This document shows, one piece after another, positions 8,530 through 16,123 of a stretch of 31,030 bases of DNA. The stretch comes from a virus. Positions within the stretch are counted from its first letter, which is position 1; the number at the start of each line of letters is the position of its first letter. The notes below the pieces were generated by a model that saw only the letters and a list, made by a program, of their open reading frames with translations, ran no database searches and was not told where the DNA came from. The DNA lies in IMG/VR virus record IMGVR_UViG_3300048592_000737, positions 1-31,030 of that record; one strand, 5' to 3'. A program made the translations under genes and the position numbers.

Positions 8530-8979
8530 TCAAACGCTCCGCACCCACACACACAGCCAGTCCACCCGCGTCACATTCGCGTCAATCTCCAAATCCCGCC
8601 CGAGCCGGCCCGAGCCGGCCCAGTCCACCCGGTACGCCCCATCCAGCCGCTTGGCGTGGAGCAACGCATAGCAGCGCCCTTCCATGCTCTCAATCGTCGC
8701 ATAGCCGCTGAACTCGAACAGGTAGCACTCGACCACCTGGCGCACGTCCATCACTTGGCCATCATCATCCGGCACATTGAAGCCGGGATTGGCCGCCCGG
8801 CTCGTAATCATGATACACGGCTTAATGGTGCCATCGCTGGCAAACGCGGCGGGGTAGTTGCTGCGGTTCAACCCCTCCGGCCCCAGGCTCGTGTCGAAGA
8901 CGTGCACGCCGCCGGTCGCCAACGCCAACAGCGTCGCATCGGCGGACAACACATCGTAAATCGCGCTTTCTGCACTCAT
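8530..8979 (-). CDS. Probable tail terminator / tail completion protein
   Basis: A 149-residue protein beginning MSAESAIYDVLSADATLLAL. An N-terminal helix followed by 'L..D..L..L' and a beta-rich remainder resembles tail-terminator and minor tail proteins acting at the head-tail joint. It overlaps the preceding gene by 4 bp (8976-8979) and would lie directly before the tail tube gene were it not for the inserted HNH gene. No single motif is decisive. Confidence 0.6.
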   Translation of the reverse strand: MSAESAIYDVLSADATLLALATGGVHVFDTSLGPEGLNRSNYPAAFASDGTIKPCIMITSRAANPGFNVPDDDGQVMDVRQVVECYLFEFSGYATIESMEGRCYALLHAKRLDGAYRVDWAGSGRLGRDLEIDANVTRVDWLCVWVRSV

Positions 8980-9374
8980 GTGAACAAAGCCCTGATGTCT
9001 CGCCAGATAATCGGCGCGTACTTATCGAGCGTCGGGAGCACGATGGCGAATTTCCGGCCCAACGCCGTGGGTGCGAAGTTGTATCTGGGGTCTAGCCCTT
9101 CCAAGAACGCGCCGTACTCAACACCGTGCGACATGATGAACTCAATCACGCCCATGACCTCGGCGACGGTCGGCGGCTCGACCGCGGCGTAAAGAGTCTG
9201 CCGAGCATTGCCGGTCCTATCCGTCCAACTTGCCGATGTCTTCATTTCGTTCTCGATCAGGGGTTGGTAACGTTGCAACACCCCATGCACCCCCGCCCGC
9301 ACCGCCCGCGCATACGCCTCGGCCCCTTGCGGCCACACCGTCTGCGGCGGCGCGCTCCAACGCAGCCCGGCCAC
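8976..9374 (-). CDS. Probable HK97 gp10-like neck / head-tail joining protein
   Basis: A 132-residue protein starting at GTG (9374), one base after the stop of a small membrane-protein gene. The pattern is typical of the HK97-gp10 family: an N-terminal helix (AEAYARAVRAGVHGVLQRY), then a segment with WTDRTGNARQTLYAAV, then SHGVEYGAFLEG and a C-terminal helix. WTxRTGxAR followed by H-x-V-x-YxxxLE is the recognisable signature of this family. It acts at the connector between head and tail. Confidence 0.75.
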   Translation of the reverse strand: MAGLRWSAPPQTVWPQGAEAYARAVRAGVHGVLQRYQPLIENEMKTSASWTDRTGNARQTLYAAVEPPTVAEVMGVIEFIMSHGVEYGAFLEGLDPRYNFAPTALGRKFAIVLPTLDKYAPIIWRDIRALFT

Positions 9375-9375
9375 G

Positions 9376-9528
9376 TCAGCCCGCCTGCGTCGTTGGGGTC
9401 GGCGTCGCGCCCGTATCCGGCCCGCCCTGTTCCGTCCACCCGCGCGGGCTAGGCCGCAAGCCGAGCAGGAAAAGCAGCAGGATCGCCGCGAATAAAAGTA
9501 CTGACTTTTCGGGAAAATGTCCTAACAT
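9376..9528 (-). CDS. Small single-pass membrane protein (50 residues)
   Basis: A short gene with ATG at 9528, an AGGAG ribosome site about 9 bases upstream, and TGA at 9378-9376. The product has a short N-terminus (MLGHFPEKS), one hydrophobic helix (VLLFAAILLLFLLGL, residues ~10-24), a positive flank (RPSPRG), and a polar Thr/Pro tail (ATPTPTTQAG). It sits between connector genes with gaps of only a few bases on both sides. Function unknown; it could be a membrane-active late protein. The Thr-Pro tail recalls the secreted protein at 28636-29100. Confidence 0.6.
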   Translation of the reverse strand: MLGHFPEKSVLLFAAILLLFLLGLRPSPRGWTEQGGPDTGATPTPTTQAG

Positions 9529-9532
9529 TTGC

Positions 9533-9880
9533 TCAGCTCCTGACCTTCAAATAGGCCTGAAAATTCCCCACCTGGCCGGCCGTGACCGCAATCACCTCGT
9601 AGGCCAACCCGTCATCGTCAACAAACCTATCACCGGCCTGAATGTCGGTGTCGGCAATCGTGCCATGCCCCTTGTAGCCCAGCAGATGCGCATCAATGCT
9701 ATGCGTCACCCCACCCGGCCCGCTGACCTGGCGCTGACTGGCCAGCGTCTCGAGCCGCACCGTCTGCGCGGCCAGCGTGCTCGACCCACGCCGCACGACG
9801 ATGCTCGTGGGCTTCAGGGCAATCAAGTCGGCGATGGCGGTCGGTCGGTCAGAGGCGAGGAAGTTGGCAATCGTGGGCAT
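9533..9880 (-). CDS. Hypothetical head-tail connector / head closure protein
   Basis: About 115 residues from ATG 9880, which overlaps the upstream TAA (TAATG). A GTG at 9889 would add three residues. The protein begins MPTIANFLASDRPTAIADLI and is otherwise beta-rich, with DIQAGDRFVDDDGLAYEVIAV, a barrel-like pattern seen in head-closure proteins that plug the connector. The 'GDRF.D..G..YEV' stretch supports this family type but is not unique to it. Confidence 0.6.
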   Translation of the reverse strand: MPTIANFLASDRPTAIADLIALKPTSIVVRRGSSTLAAQTVRLETLASQRQVSGPGGVTHSIDAHLLGYKGHGTIADTDIQAGDRFVDDDGLAYEVIAVTAGQVGNFQAYLKVRS

Positions 9881-10278
9881 TAGTCCCACCGCCCGCTAAT
9901 CCGCCGGCTGCGCACCACGCCCCGCTCGTCTTCGTCGTAGGGAAACTCTTTGTACCGCGGCGGGACGCTCGTCAGCCCGAGCACGGCCACGCCCTGGCTG
10001 TTGGTCGATTCGGCGGCCTGGTCCTTCCAGTACGCAACCATATCTCTGATGTGGGCGTAGGCCTGGCTGCGCTTCTCTTCCGTCTGCGCAACGCGGTAAT
10101 CGATGTATTTCGTCGACGCGGCCAGGAGCTGCCGCCACGCGTAGTAGACCGCGGTCGGGTAATCCTCGCCGGCGCGGGTGAACAGGCGTTCGAGTTCGGC
10201 GTCGGTGAAGACATCCTCGTCACTGCCGATGCCTAAGTCGCCCTGAAAGTCACTGAGTTGGTCTGCGGTCAGTGCCAT
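9880..10278 (-). CDS. Head-tail adaptor protein (HK97 gp6 / SPP1 gp15-like)
   Basis: A 132-residue mostly helical protein beginning MALTADQLSDFQGDLGIGSDEDVFTDAEL. The middle (YPTAVYYAWRQLLAASTKYIDYRV) resembles the helical core of connector adaptors, which bind under the portal ring. The C-terminus is basic (RGVVRSRRISGRWD). It follows the glycosyltransferase gene with no gap and is first in the run of connector genes. Confidence 0.65.
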   Translation of the reverse strand: MALTADQLSDFQGDLGIGSDEDVFTDAELERLFTRAGEDYPTAVYYAWRQLLAASTKYIDYRVAQTEEKRSQAYAHIRDMVAYWKDQAAESTNSQGVAVLGLTSVPPRYKEFPYDEDERGVVRSRRISGRWD

Positions 10279-11331
10279 CTATGCCTCGCTCTCCAGTAGC
10301 CGCACCAGGTTGGCGGCGGTGTGCGCCCACGTCTGGTTGTCACGTATCCACGCCGCGGCGTGCTCCCCAAACTCGGCCGCTTCATCCGGGCAGTGGTAGC
10401 ACCAGCGCATGAGGTCCGCCAGCTCCTGCACGTCGGCTTTGCGCCACTCGCCAGCAATGTGCTCGAAGCGCGCCGGGATGGGTTCCAGGTGACCCTTGCG
10501 CACGGTCAGTGCCCAGAAGTCAGTAAAGCCGTCATCCATGCCGCTGTAGGCTTGGGTGATGACCGGGAGGGCACTTGCAGCAGCCTCCCGATGGGGCATC
10601 CCCCACCCTTCCGACCGCGAGGGCGCCACGAAACAATCGCCCATCGCGTAATAGTCAGCCACGTTGGGCAGGTCCTCAATCAGGATGGTGACCCGCGGGT
10701 CGGGGTTGTCGGCGCCGGCAATCAGGTCCAGCATGTCGTTACCGCCCGGCCGGCTCTTCACAATCAGCCGCACGTCGGGGGTGTCTGTCGGCGAGCCGAA
10801 CGCCCGGTAAAACGCGGCCCACACCTCCACCCAGCCCTTGCGCGCCCCGCGGTCGGCGAGGGCCAGGAACGTGTAGGTCTCAAATGGTGGCCGGCCATCG
10901 TGGCGAGACGGTAGCAGCGGGAAATCGTCAGGCTCCGTGCCCCCGTGGATGACGCTCACCGGAGCGTTGACGCCGCCCGCCCGGAACACCGTCGCGTTGT
11001 GCTGGCAGGGCACAATGACCCGGCTGACGTTCGATTCGTTGATGGTCTCGGCCCAGCCCTCGGGCAGGACCGACCCCTCGGTCATCGTGTACAGCCAGTG
11101 AGCGCCTGGCCCTGGCGTGCTCAGCAGATAGAACGGCGGCATGATGGAGATGGCCGGCGCGTGCCAGTCGATGCCCCACGCCGCTTGCAGCCAGGCCGGC
11201 GCGTGTATCTGGTCCGCCAAGAGCGCGGTTACCTCGTGGCCGGCGCGCCTGAGCGCCCGCACGAGGTAACCGGCAAAACGGCCATAGCCGTCGAATCGTC
11301 GGAAGTTCGAGCCGATGACGTTGAGTCGCAT
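10279..11331 (-). CDS. Glycosyltransferase, GT4 family (GT-B fold)
   Basis: A 350-residue protein with the N-terminal start typical of GT-B enzymes (MRLNVIGSNFRRFDGYGRFAGYLVRAL). The C-terminal half has the GT4 hallmarks: FLALADRGARKGW, then VRLIVKSRPG, and the E-x7-E motif in SRSEGWGMPHRE near residues 240-250, followed by ASALPVI. These residues bind the nucleotide-sugar donor. The gene lies between capsid and connector genes with almost no gaps, so it is co-expressed with the virion proteins. It may glycosylate capsid or tail proteins, or alter host surface glycans. The acceptor cannot be told from sequence. Confidence 0.85.
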   Translation of the reverse strand: MRLNVIGSNFRRFDGYGRFAGYLVRALRRAGHEVTALLADQIHAPAWLQAAWGIDWHAPAISIMPPFYLLSTPGPGAHWLYTMTEGSVLPEGWAETINESNVSRVIVPCQHNATVFRAGGVNAPVSVIHGGTEPDDFPLLPSRHDGRPPFETYTFLALADRGARKGWVEVWAAFYRAFGSPTDTPDVRLIVKSRPGGNDMLDLIAGADNPDPRVTILIEDLPNVADYYAMGDCFVAPSRSEGWGMPHREAAASALPVITQAYSGMDDGFTDFWALTVRKGHLEPIPARFEHIAGEWRKADVQELADLMRWCYHCPDEAAEFGEHAAAWIRDNQTWAHTAANLVRLLESEA

Positions 11332-11333
11332 CG

Positions 11334-11534
11334 CTACTTTTTCTTGCCCTTGGCGTCGTCGGTCGAATCATCCACTTCGAGCGGCGGCGTCACCAGGTCG
11401 AGCACATCCGCCAGCATGCCGAGAATTGCGTCAAGCTTGCGGTTAAGTTCGGCGTTAGCCGCCTTGTTCTGCTCGAGCATCGCGACGGCCGGCGCGCCCG
11501 CCTTGGCGGGCGGATTGCGGTTTTCCTTCGGCAT
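11334..11534 (-). CDS. Small coiled-coil protein of the capsid operon
   Basis: A 66-residue protein: a charged, Ala/Pro-rich N-terminus (MPKENRNPPAKAGAP), a predicted helix (LEQNKAANAELNRKLDAILGMLADVLDLV), and an acidic-then-basic tail (DDSTDDAKGKKK). It lies between the major capsid gene and the GT4 gene with gaps of 9 and 2 bases. Helix-rich small proteins at this position occur in several phages, but no family is recognised. Confidence 0.6.
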   Translation of the reverse strand: MPKENRNPPAKAGAPAVAMLEQNKAANAELNRKLDAILGMLADVLDLVTPPLEVDDSTDDAKGKKK

Positions 11535-11543
11535 AAATCCTCC

Positions 11544-12683
11544 TTAGGTGATGCTCGGGTTGACCCACGAACTGGCGCCGGCGGCAATGTAGCCAGCGAC
11601 ACCGTTGATGCGGTCATTCACGCCGACGCCATGCGTCGCCTCGAACTTGACGTAATCCAGCTCGGGATTGATGCTCTGCGTGCGCTGCGGGCTGACCATG
11701 AGGCCAAAGCCAACGCCGGCCTCGGTTCGGATGGCGAGGCCGTTGCGTGGGTTGTTGACGCCATAGCTCTTGGTCATGAACGCGTAGTCGCTCGGGATGC
11801 GGGCGTGGCTGCGAATCTCAGCCAGGCCATAGTGCGGCGACTTCCAGTAGCCAAACAACTCGCCGGGGATGCCGTCGGTTGTGCCCTGGATGACGCGCAC
11901 CGGCGCGCTGCTCGAGCCGGCCACAATCTGCACCTGGGGCGGCTCCAATGGCACGAAGAGGCCGGCGCTGGTAAATGCGCTGTACTCGGCCACGTCGGCA
12001 AAGGCCACCATCAGCGACAGCGTGCCCATGTGCCCGTGGTGGCGCATCTCGCCCATCATGCTCTCGACGAGATCGTCGTAGTCGAGCGAACTGTCATCCT
12101 TGACCACGTAGTGCGTGTGACTCGTGCCAAAGATGGTGGCACCGTACTGGGGCGGAATGTAGTTGACGTTGGTGCCGGTGCCGATGGCCCAGCCCACATC
12201 GTAGCCGCTCGAGCCGATGGCGTTTTCGGCGTTGGTGAGGGCGCGGGTGATTAAATCCTTATCAACCCGGTTGCGCCAGCGGTCGGTGATGAGTTGCAGG
12301 TCGGCGGTGATGTCGTCGCCGTAGGCCCGGCGCAAGTAGAGCGGCGTCCACTCGACCGCATCCTCGTAATCGATGAGGGGCAACATGTGGCCAATCATCG
12401 AAGCGCGCACGCCGTCCGCGCGCTTGAACTCGGCCTTGACCGGGGTCTCGCTGCGCGCGCTCTCGCCGTTGGCGTAGCGGGCGTACTGCCGTTCGGTGAT
12501 GTAGGCGATACCACCGTACTGGTTGACCAGTTGCTGGTTGATGTCGCCAATCATGGCCGCGGCCTCGCCGATGACTTGCTCGGCGGTGCGGCCGTCCTGT
12601 AATTCGAACTTTAGAATCTCGGTCGCATCCAGACCGGTGCCAATGGCCCGGTCAATCAATGCGCGTGCACCTAGTAGTGCCAT
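11544..12683 (-). CDS. Major capsid protein (HK97-fold)
   Basis: A 379-residue protein downstream of the protease/scaffold and decoration genes and upstream of the connectors, the fixed position of the major capsid protein. The N-terminal helix region (ALIDRAIGTGLDATEILKFELQDGRTAEQ) is followed by a long mixed alpha/beta body. The C-terminal half contains IRTEAGVGFGLMVSPQRTQSINPELDYVKFEATHGVGV, which resembles the P-domain/A-domain ending of HK97-like capsids. Length is within the usual range, and no insertion domain is obvious. An AGGAG-type ribosome site lies just upstream of the ATG. Confidence 0.85.
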   Translation of the reverse strand: MALLGARALIDRAIGTGLDATEILKFELQDGRTAEQVIGEAAAMIGDINQQLVNQYGGIAYITERQYARYANGESARSETPVKAEFKRADGVRASMIGHMLPLIDYEDAVEWTPLYLRRAYGDDITADLQLITDRWRNRVDKDLITRALTNAENAIGSSGYDVGWAIGTGTNVNYIPPQYGATIFGTSHTHYVVKDDSSLDYDDLVESMMGEMRHHGHMGTLSLMVAFADVAEYSAFTSAGLFVPLEPPQVQIVAGSSSAPVRVIQGTTDGIPGELFGYWKSPHYGLAEIRSHARIPSDYAFMTKSYGVNNPRNGLAIRTEAGVGFGLMVSPQRTQSINPELDYVKFEATHGVGVNDRINGVAGYIAAGASSWVNPSIT

Positions 12684-12730
12684 AGTAGTTCTCCTGTAGT
12701 TACGCTACGCGTTGCGGTATCCGCTCAGCG

Positions 12731-13147
12731 TTAGCTGCTGGCCGCGGTGCTCTGCTCGGGGCAGACAAAAAAGACGGTCGCGCTCTCGGCGTAACCGGCG
12801 ATGCGCGTGAACGCGCCGGCGGCATCCTCGAGCTTGCCGGCGTCGTTGCTGACGTAGCCCGGCGCGCCAGGGGTCAAGCCGCTGAACCCGGCGACCGGCC
12901 CGAACACGGCCACGGTCAAACGGTCGCCAATCGCCGTGCTCGCCTTGCCGCCCTGGATGGCGACAATGAGGCCACGAATCGCAGCGGCTGCGTTGCTGAC
13001 GTTGGCGTCGGTCTTCTCCACGTCGCCGTCGCTGGCCACGTGGACCGCATCGCCGGGCGCCATGCCGGCCGCTCCGGCGTTGTAGTGCCGCGTGACGGAC
13101 CCGTCAAGCGGGCGCACGTTGGCGGCGGTAACAGTTAGATTTGCCAT
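12731..13147 (-). CDS. Capsid decoration / stabilising protein (DUF2190-like)
   Basis: A 138-residue Ala/Gly/Val-rich beta protein beginning MANLTVTAANVRPLDGSV. The pattern GDAVHVASDGDVEKTDAN ... AIRGLIVAI ... GDRLTVAVFGPVAGFSGLTPGAPGYVSNDAGKL is that of capsid-cement or DUF2190-like proteins found between protease and capsid genes. They bind the expanded shell and stabilise it. It has its own ribosome site (AGGAG) and short gaps on both sides. Confidence 0.75.
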   Translation of the reverse strand: MANLTVTAANVRPLDGSVTRHYNAGAAGMAPGDAVHVASDGDVEKTDANVSNAAAAIRGLIVAIQGGKASTAIGDRLTVAVFGPVAGFSGLTPGAPGYVSNDAGKLEDAAGAFTRIAGYAESATVFFVCPEQSTAASS

Positions 13148-13192
13148 AGGATTGTTCTCCTGTTGTCACGAGTGACGCGGTGCGCCATTCGA

Positions 13193-14293
13193 TTAAATGC
13201 CGTATTGCGCCCGCAGTTGGCCGGCCTTGGCGACCAGCTCGTCACGCCACGCCGCCCGGTCGGTGACGCTGCGCCCCTTGCCGCCGATGACAGCAGCCGG
13301 CCCGGCTAGGCCGTCGCGCAGCGTCTCCGCTAGTGGCTCGAGGTCGGTCCACACGGTCTGTACGGTCTCGGCCACGGTCGTCTCGTCGCGGTCGTCGCCA
13401 AGCTCGGCCACGATGCGCGCCTTGAGCGTGCGCCGGAACGCGGCCAACTTCTTCTGCGCTTCCTCGCCGCGCACCTGCCAGTTGGTCAGCTCGGCGACGC
13501 GGCTATCGATGCCGGCCTCGAACTTCGCGCGCTGGAACTCGGCGATGGTCTCCTGTGCGGTCGTCAGCAGCGCGGTGGTGTCTTCCACCTGCTGCTGCAA
13601 CTCTGCAATGCGGGTGGCCTGGCTGTTGCGTTGGCCGGCCTCCGCAATGATTTGGTCCCGGAGCGAGGCCGGGATGTCGCCGACGGTTAGTTCGGCGATG
13701 ATAGTCTGTTTATCCATGTCGGGATTCTCCTGGGTAGTCTCTGCCGTAATGACAGGGTGTGCACCGTTCTGGAGCGCCGCGCGCGCCGGCGGTGCAAAGT
13801 CGAGGCTCTCGAGGTCGAAGGACGCCAGGCGTCGCACGCCTTTGGTCGCAGTCGGTTCGTAGGCGCCCTTGCCGTAAATGCTGGTGGCGATTTGGCCGCC
13901 GGTTGCCTTGAGGCGACGGATGCGGTTCTTGGCGGTGGGGTCAGTGATGACCGCCTTGGCCCAGACTTGATTGCCATCCTTTTTGGCGCCGACCCAAATC
14001 GCGGCCGGCTCGGGGTAGGCCGTAGAGCGCTCTTCATCTTTCAGGTGTCCGAAAATTGCCTCGGGGCGTTTGCTGTTAATCTGCTGCACAATGCTGTCCG
14101 CGAGAGCATCGTCATAGAGCAGCCCGTTGCGCGAGGTCGCGCCAATCTTCGGGATGATGGGAAGGCTCACCATCATGAGGTCACTGTCCTGCGCTCGCAG
14201 CGCATCCAAGTCCACGCCCTCGGCAGTGGGAATCTCAGGAAAGTCCCCGCGGAACTCGCTGATTGCATACTCTTGAATGGTGACTTTGGTCAT
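13193..14293 (-). CDS. Prohead protease with C-terminal scaffold-like domain
   Basis: A 366-residue protein from ATG 14293 (GGGGA 8 bases upstream); an 8-codon longer frame starts inside the terminator hairpin leader and is less likely. The N-terminal ~190 residues look like a prohead protease: IFGHLKDEE (catalytic His near 82), QIATSIYGKG (Ser near 134) and SLDFAPPARAAL. Residues ~205-290 form a Gln/Glu/Ala-rich coiled coil like a scaffold, and the C-terminus is charged and helical. Fusion of protease and scaffold in one chain is common in HK97-type phages; self-cleavage would release the scaffold. It is the first gene after the 14444-14471 promoter. Confidence 0.82.
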   Translation of the reverse strand: MTKVTIQEYAISEFRGDFPEIPTAEGVDLDALRAQDSDLMMVSLPIIPKIGATSRNGLLYDDALADSIVQQINSKRPEAIFGHLKDEERSTAYPEPAAIWVGAKKDGNQVWAKAVITDPTAKNRIRRLKATGGQIATSIYGKGAYEPTATKGVRRLASFDLESLDFAPPARAALQNGAHPVITAETTQENPDMDKQTIIAELTVGDIPASLRDQIIAEAGQRNSQATRIAELQQQVEDTTALLTTAQETIAEFQRAKFEAGIDSRVAELTNWQVRGEEAQKKLAAFRRTLKARIVAELGDDRDETTVAETVQTVWTDLEPLAETLRDGLAGPAAVIGGKGRSVTDRAAWRDELVAKAGQLRAQYGI

Positions 14294-14309
14294 GGTTGCG
14301 TCCCCGGTG

Positions 14310-14356
14310 AAAAACAAAAAAGCGCCGCATCCGGCGTTTGTCCCGGTGCGGCGCTT
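14310..14356 (-). terminator. Terminator-like hairpin with T-tract in the protease leader
   Basis: A perfect 9-10 bp GC-rich stem (AGCGCCGCA / TGCGGCGCT; arms 14321-14329 and 14347-14355) is followed on the minus strand by TTTTTGTTTTT, the form of an intrinsic terminator. It lies between the promoter at 14444-14471 and the protease start at 14293. It could act as an attenuator needing antitermination, or as the end of a short RNA. A near copy lies at 28089-28127. Confidence 0.75.
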
Positions 14357-14376
14357 CGGCGCTACAAATGTATGTC

Positions 14377-14430
14377 AACGAGTATCCTGCAACGAGTATC
14401 ACCGCGTGAACTCGTTGGGAACTCGTTGTG
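14377..14430. repeat. ACGAGT palindromic repeat, copy A (double unit)
   Basis: Reads AACGAGTATC twice, then GAACTCGTTG and GGAACTCGTT, so that two ACGAGT arms can pair with two ACTCGT arms in a nested hairpin. It is nearly the same as the copy at 30826-30873 read on the other strand. It lies in the 5' leader of the protease operon, between promoter and terminator hairpin. Confidence 0.75.
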
Positions 14431-14443
14431 GTTGCTGCTTACG

Positions 14444-14471
14444 ATTTTAGCACGGTTGTGCTGGTTGTCAA
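14444..14471 (-). promoter_or_regulatory. Sigma70-type promoter for the capsid module
   Basis: On the minus strand: TTGACA (14471-14466), 16-base spacer, TAAAAT (14449-14444), with TGC just before the -10. The sequence around the -10 (CCGTGCTAnAATCGTAAGCA) is shared with the promoter at 28408-28436, which supports both being real. It would drive protease, decoration, capsid and connector genes. Confidence 0.75.
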
Positions 14472-14479
14472 GGGGCGGG

Positions 14480-14677
14480 CTATCGCGTCTGCCCGTCGCT
14501 CATCTCTTCAACGAAAGCAATCAAATGCCGGCAATAGTCGAGCGGTGGCTCAAAGCCCCACCGCTCCCGAATGACCGCCTGCACCGTGGCCGCGTCGCGG
14601 CTGGCGGTGAGGCTGGCAAAGGCCGGGGCCGGTTGGGCTAGTGGTGGATTGCTGGCGGTAGAAACGGCGCGTACCAT
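14480..14677 (-). CDS. Hypothetical protein, last gene of the head-accessory operon
   Basis: A 65-residue protein. ATG 14677 is chosen because GGAGG lies 6 bases upstream; the gene overlaps the end of the glycosyltransferase gene by about 40 bases in another frame. It begins MVRAVSTASNPPLAQPAPAF and ends with a helix-rich segment (RWGFEPPLDYCRHLIAFVEEM). No family recognised. It ends directly before the promoter of the capsid module. Confidence 0.55.
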   Translation of the reverse strand: MVRAVSTASNPPLAQPAPAFASLTASRDAATVQAVIRERWGFEPPLDYCRHLIAFVEEMSDGQTR

Positions 14678-15396
14678 ACACGACCTCCAATCTTGCGAAT
14701 ATCGTCGCACAGGCCGCCGAGTACTCTTTCGTCGTAGGTTGCAGCGGCGTGGCGCAGGGCATTAGCATCGAATGCCACCATGCTGCCCACCCTCTCCATT
14801 TCGAGCAGCCCATCCCCCGTGTTGGCGGGGTGATAGGGCGGGTGGTGCTCGAAATTGCGACCCTGACAACGAAAAAAGGCGGTATCATACCAAGTGTTTT
14901 GGGGCCAGCCGCTGCGGTGCAGGATAATCGGCGGGGCCACGGCCCTGATATGACCGGCCCGCGTGCTTGGGTTGATGGCCGGGATTAACCTGTTGCCCAC
15001 CATCGTGGTAACGCGGCCAATCAGGTCAATCAGCCCGAGTGCCGTCTCGATACTCCACACCAAATCCGACTCCACCCACAGTACAACCTCGGCATCCCCC
15101 GGCAGCGCCGCCCAAATCTTCCGCCCCACACCGGCCAACTGCCGGAAGCGCTCAGCCCGCACCACCGACCCAAATATCGGCCCGCCGTGGGTCACGTCAA
15201 TCACCCGCGAGTTGAGCCGCCAGCGCATCGCCTCGAGCGTGCGCCGCGTCTCGTCGGTGCTGTCCCCCTCGCCCCACAGGCAGGTGAGGCGGTCGCCGCG
15301 CTCGGCTAGGGCGTCGTGTAGCGCCACGACCTGGGCAAGGTAGCGGGGCAGGGTCGGGGTTGAGTTGACGAAACAGGAGGCCAGGGCGATGTTCAT
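14638..15396 (-). CDS. GT-A-like glycosyltransferase
   Basis: A 252-residue protein from ATG 15396, which overlaps the upstream stop (ATGA). The N-terminus (MNIALASCFVNS) followed by a helix (YLAQVVALHDALAERGD) and GEGDSTDETRRTLEAM resembles Anp1/Mnn9-like GT-A enzymes. VVLWVESDLVW near residues 105-115 provides a DxD-like acidic motif for the metal and nucleotide sugar. A GT-type acceptor region follows (HPANTGDGLLEMERVGSMVAFDA). It is the second predicted glycosyltransferase in the structural region. Substrate unknown. Confidence 0.72.
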   Translation of the reverse strand: MNIALASCFVNSTPTLPRYLAQVVALHDALAERGDRLTCLWGEGDSTDETRRTLEAMRWRLNSRVIDVTHGGPIFGSVVRAERFRQLAGVGRKIWAALPGDAEVVLWVESDLVWSIETALGLIDLIGRVTTMVGNRLIPAINPSTRAGHIRAVAPPIILHRSGWPQNTWYDTAFFRCQGRNFEHHPPYHPANTGDGLLEMERVGSMVAFDANALRHAAATYDERVLGGLCDDIRKIGGRVWYAPFLPPAIHH

Positions 15397-15665
15397 ACAA
15401 AGCGCGCCTCGCCGGCCAGCACGCACACGGAGTCCTGCTGATACTTGGCCCGGAGCGTAGCCAATTGCTCACATAGTGGCTCCAACTCGACAATCTCGCA
15501 GACAAAGCAGACGTTCTGCCATCCGGCCCAGGTTGGCGACCCGCCGAAGAAGTGGCGGGCGGTCTCGTGGTGATTCAATAGGTTGCTAATCTCGGTGACA
15601 AAGTTGGACCATTCCCACTGTGTCAGCTTGTTGTCACTGTTGCCGGCTTGGATACTGACTAGCAT
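15393..15665 (-). CDS. Hypothetical protein (90 residues)
   Basis: Begins MLVSIQAGNSDNKLTQWEWSN and contains aromatic-rich segments (ARHFFGGSPTWAGWQNVCFVCEI) with two cysteines near the middle (CFVC) and others towards the end (LEPLCEQL, SVCVLAG). No signal peptide or membrane segment. It abuts the preceding stop directly and overlaps the glycosyltransferase by 4 bp. I do not recognise the family. Confidence 0.6.
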   Translation of the reverse strand: MLVSIQAGNSDNKLTQWEWSNFVTEISNLLNHHETARHFFGGSPTWAGWQNVCFVCEIVELEPLCEQLATLRAKYQQDSVCVLAGEARFV

Positions 15666-15860
15666 CTAATCCTCCCACGGATCATCACCCGAAATTTCAA
15701 CATACAATTTCCGCAACGCCTGGTCGATAGACAGCAGCCCATTGCGCAGATGCACGACATGCTGCGCTGCCGGCAGTGGCAACTGCGACGCCGCCGCCAG
15801 GTTGTTGGCCTGGTCTGCCAGCCGGCCGAGTTCTTCGATTTGCTCTTGTGTGATGTTCAT
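15666..15860 (-). CDS. Hypothetical helical protein (64 residues)
   Basis: MNITQEQIEELGRLADQANN is followed by helices and an acidic C-terminus (ISGDDPWED). It overlaps the upstream gene by 4 bp (ATGA) and directly precedes the 90-residue gene, so it belongs to the same operon. Function not recognised. Confidence 0.6.
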   Translation of the reverse strand: MNITQEQIEELGRLADQANNLAAASQLPLPAAQHVVHLRNGLLSIDQALRKLYVEISGDDPWED

Positions 15861-16123
15861 GCCACCGCCTCGAATTCGCCGTCAATCGTCATGCGCCCCG
15901 GTCGCTCAATCGTCCGGCGCTCAACCACCCACCGACCATAATCGGACTGCGCCCGCTCGGCTGCATCAACCGCGTACTTCGCCACCACATCTACCCCCGG
16001 CGGACGCAGCCCGCCAGTGAGCAGACTGCCAAACAGCAGCCCGTCCATTAGCGGCTTATGCAGCGCCTCGGCAAAGCGCCGGCGCTGCTCCTCCGTCAAT
16101 TGCTCCCAACGTCCTAATGTCAT
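15857..16123 (-). CDS. Hypothetical protein (88 residues)
   Basis: The likely start is ATG 16123 (MTLGRWEQLTEEQRRRFAEAL) with AGGG about 7 bases upstream. It overlaps the end of the acetyltransferase by some 68 bases in another frame. The product is helical at the N-terminus, followed by KPLMDGLLFGSLLTGGLRPPG and an acidic end (MTIDGEFEAVA). No family recognised. Confidence 0.55.
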   Translation of the reverse strand: MTLGRWEQLTEEQRRRFAEALHKPLMDGLLFGSLLTGGLRPPGVDVVAKYAVDAAERAQSDYGRWVVERRTIERPGRMTIDGEFEAVA

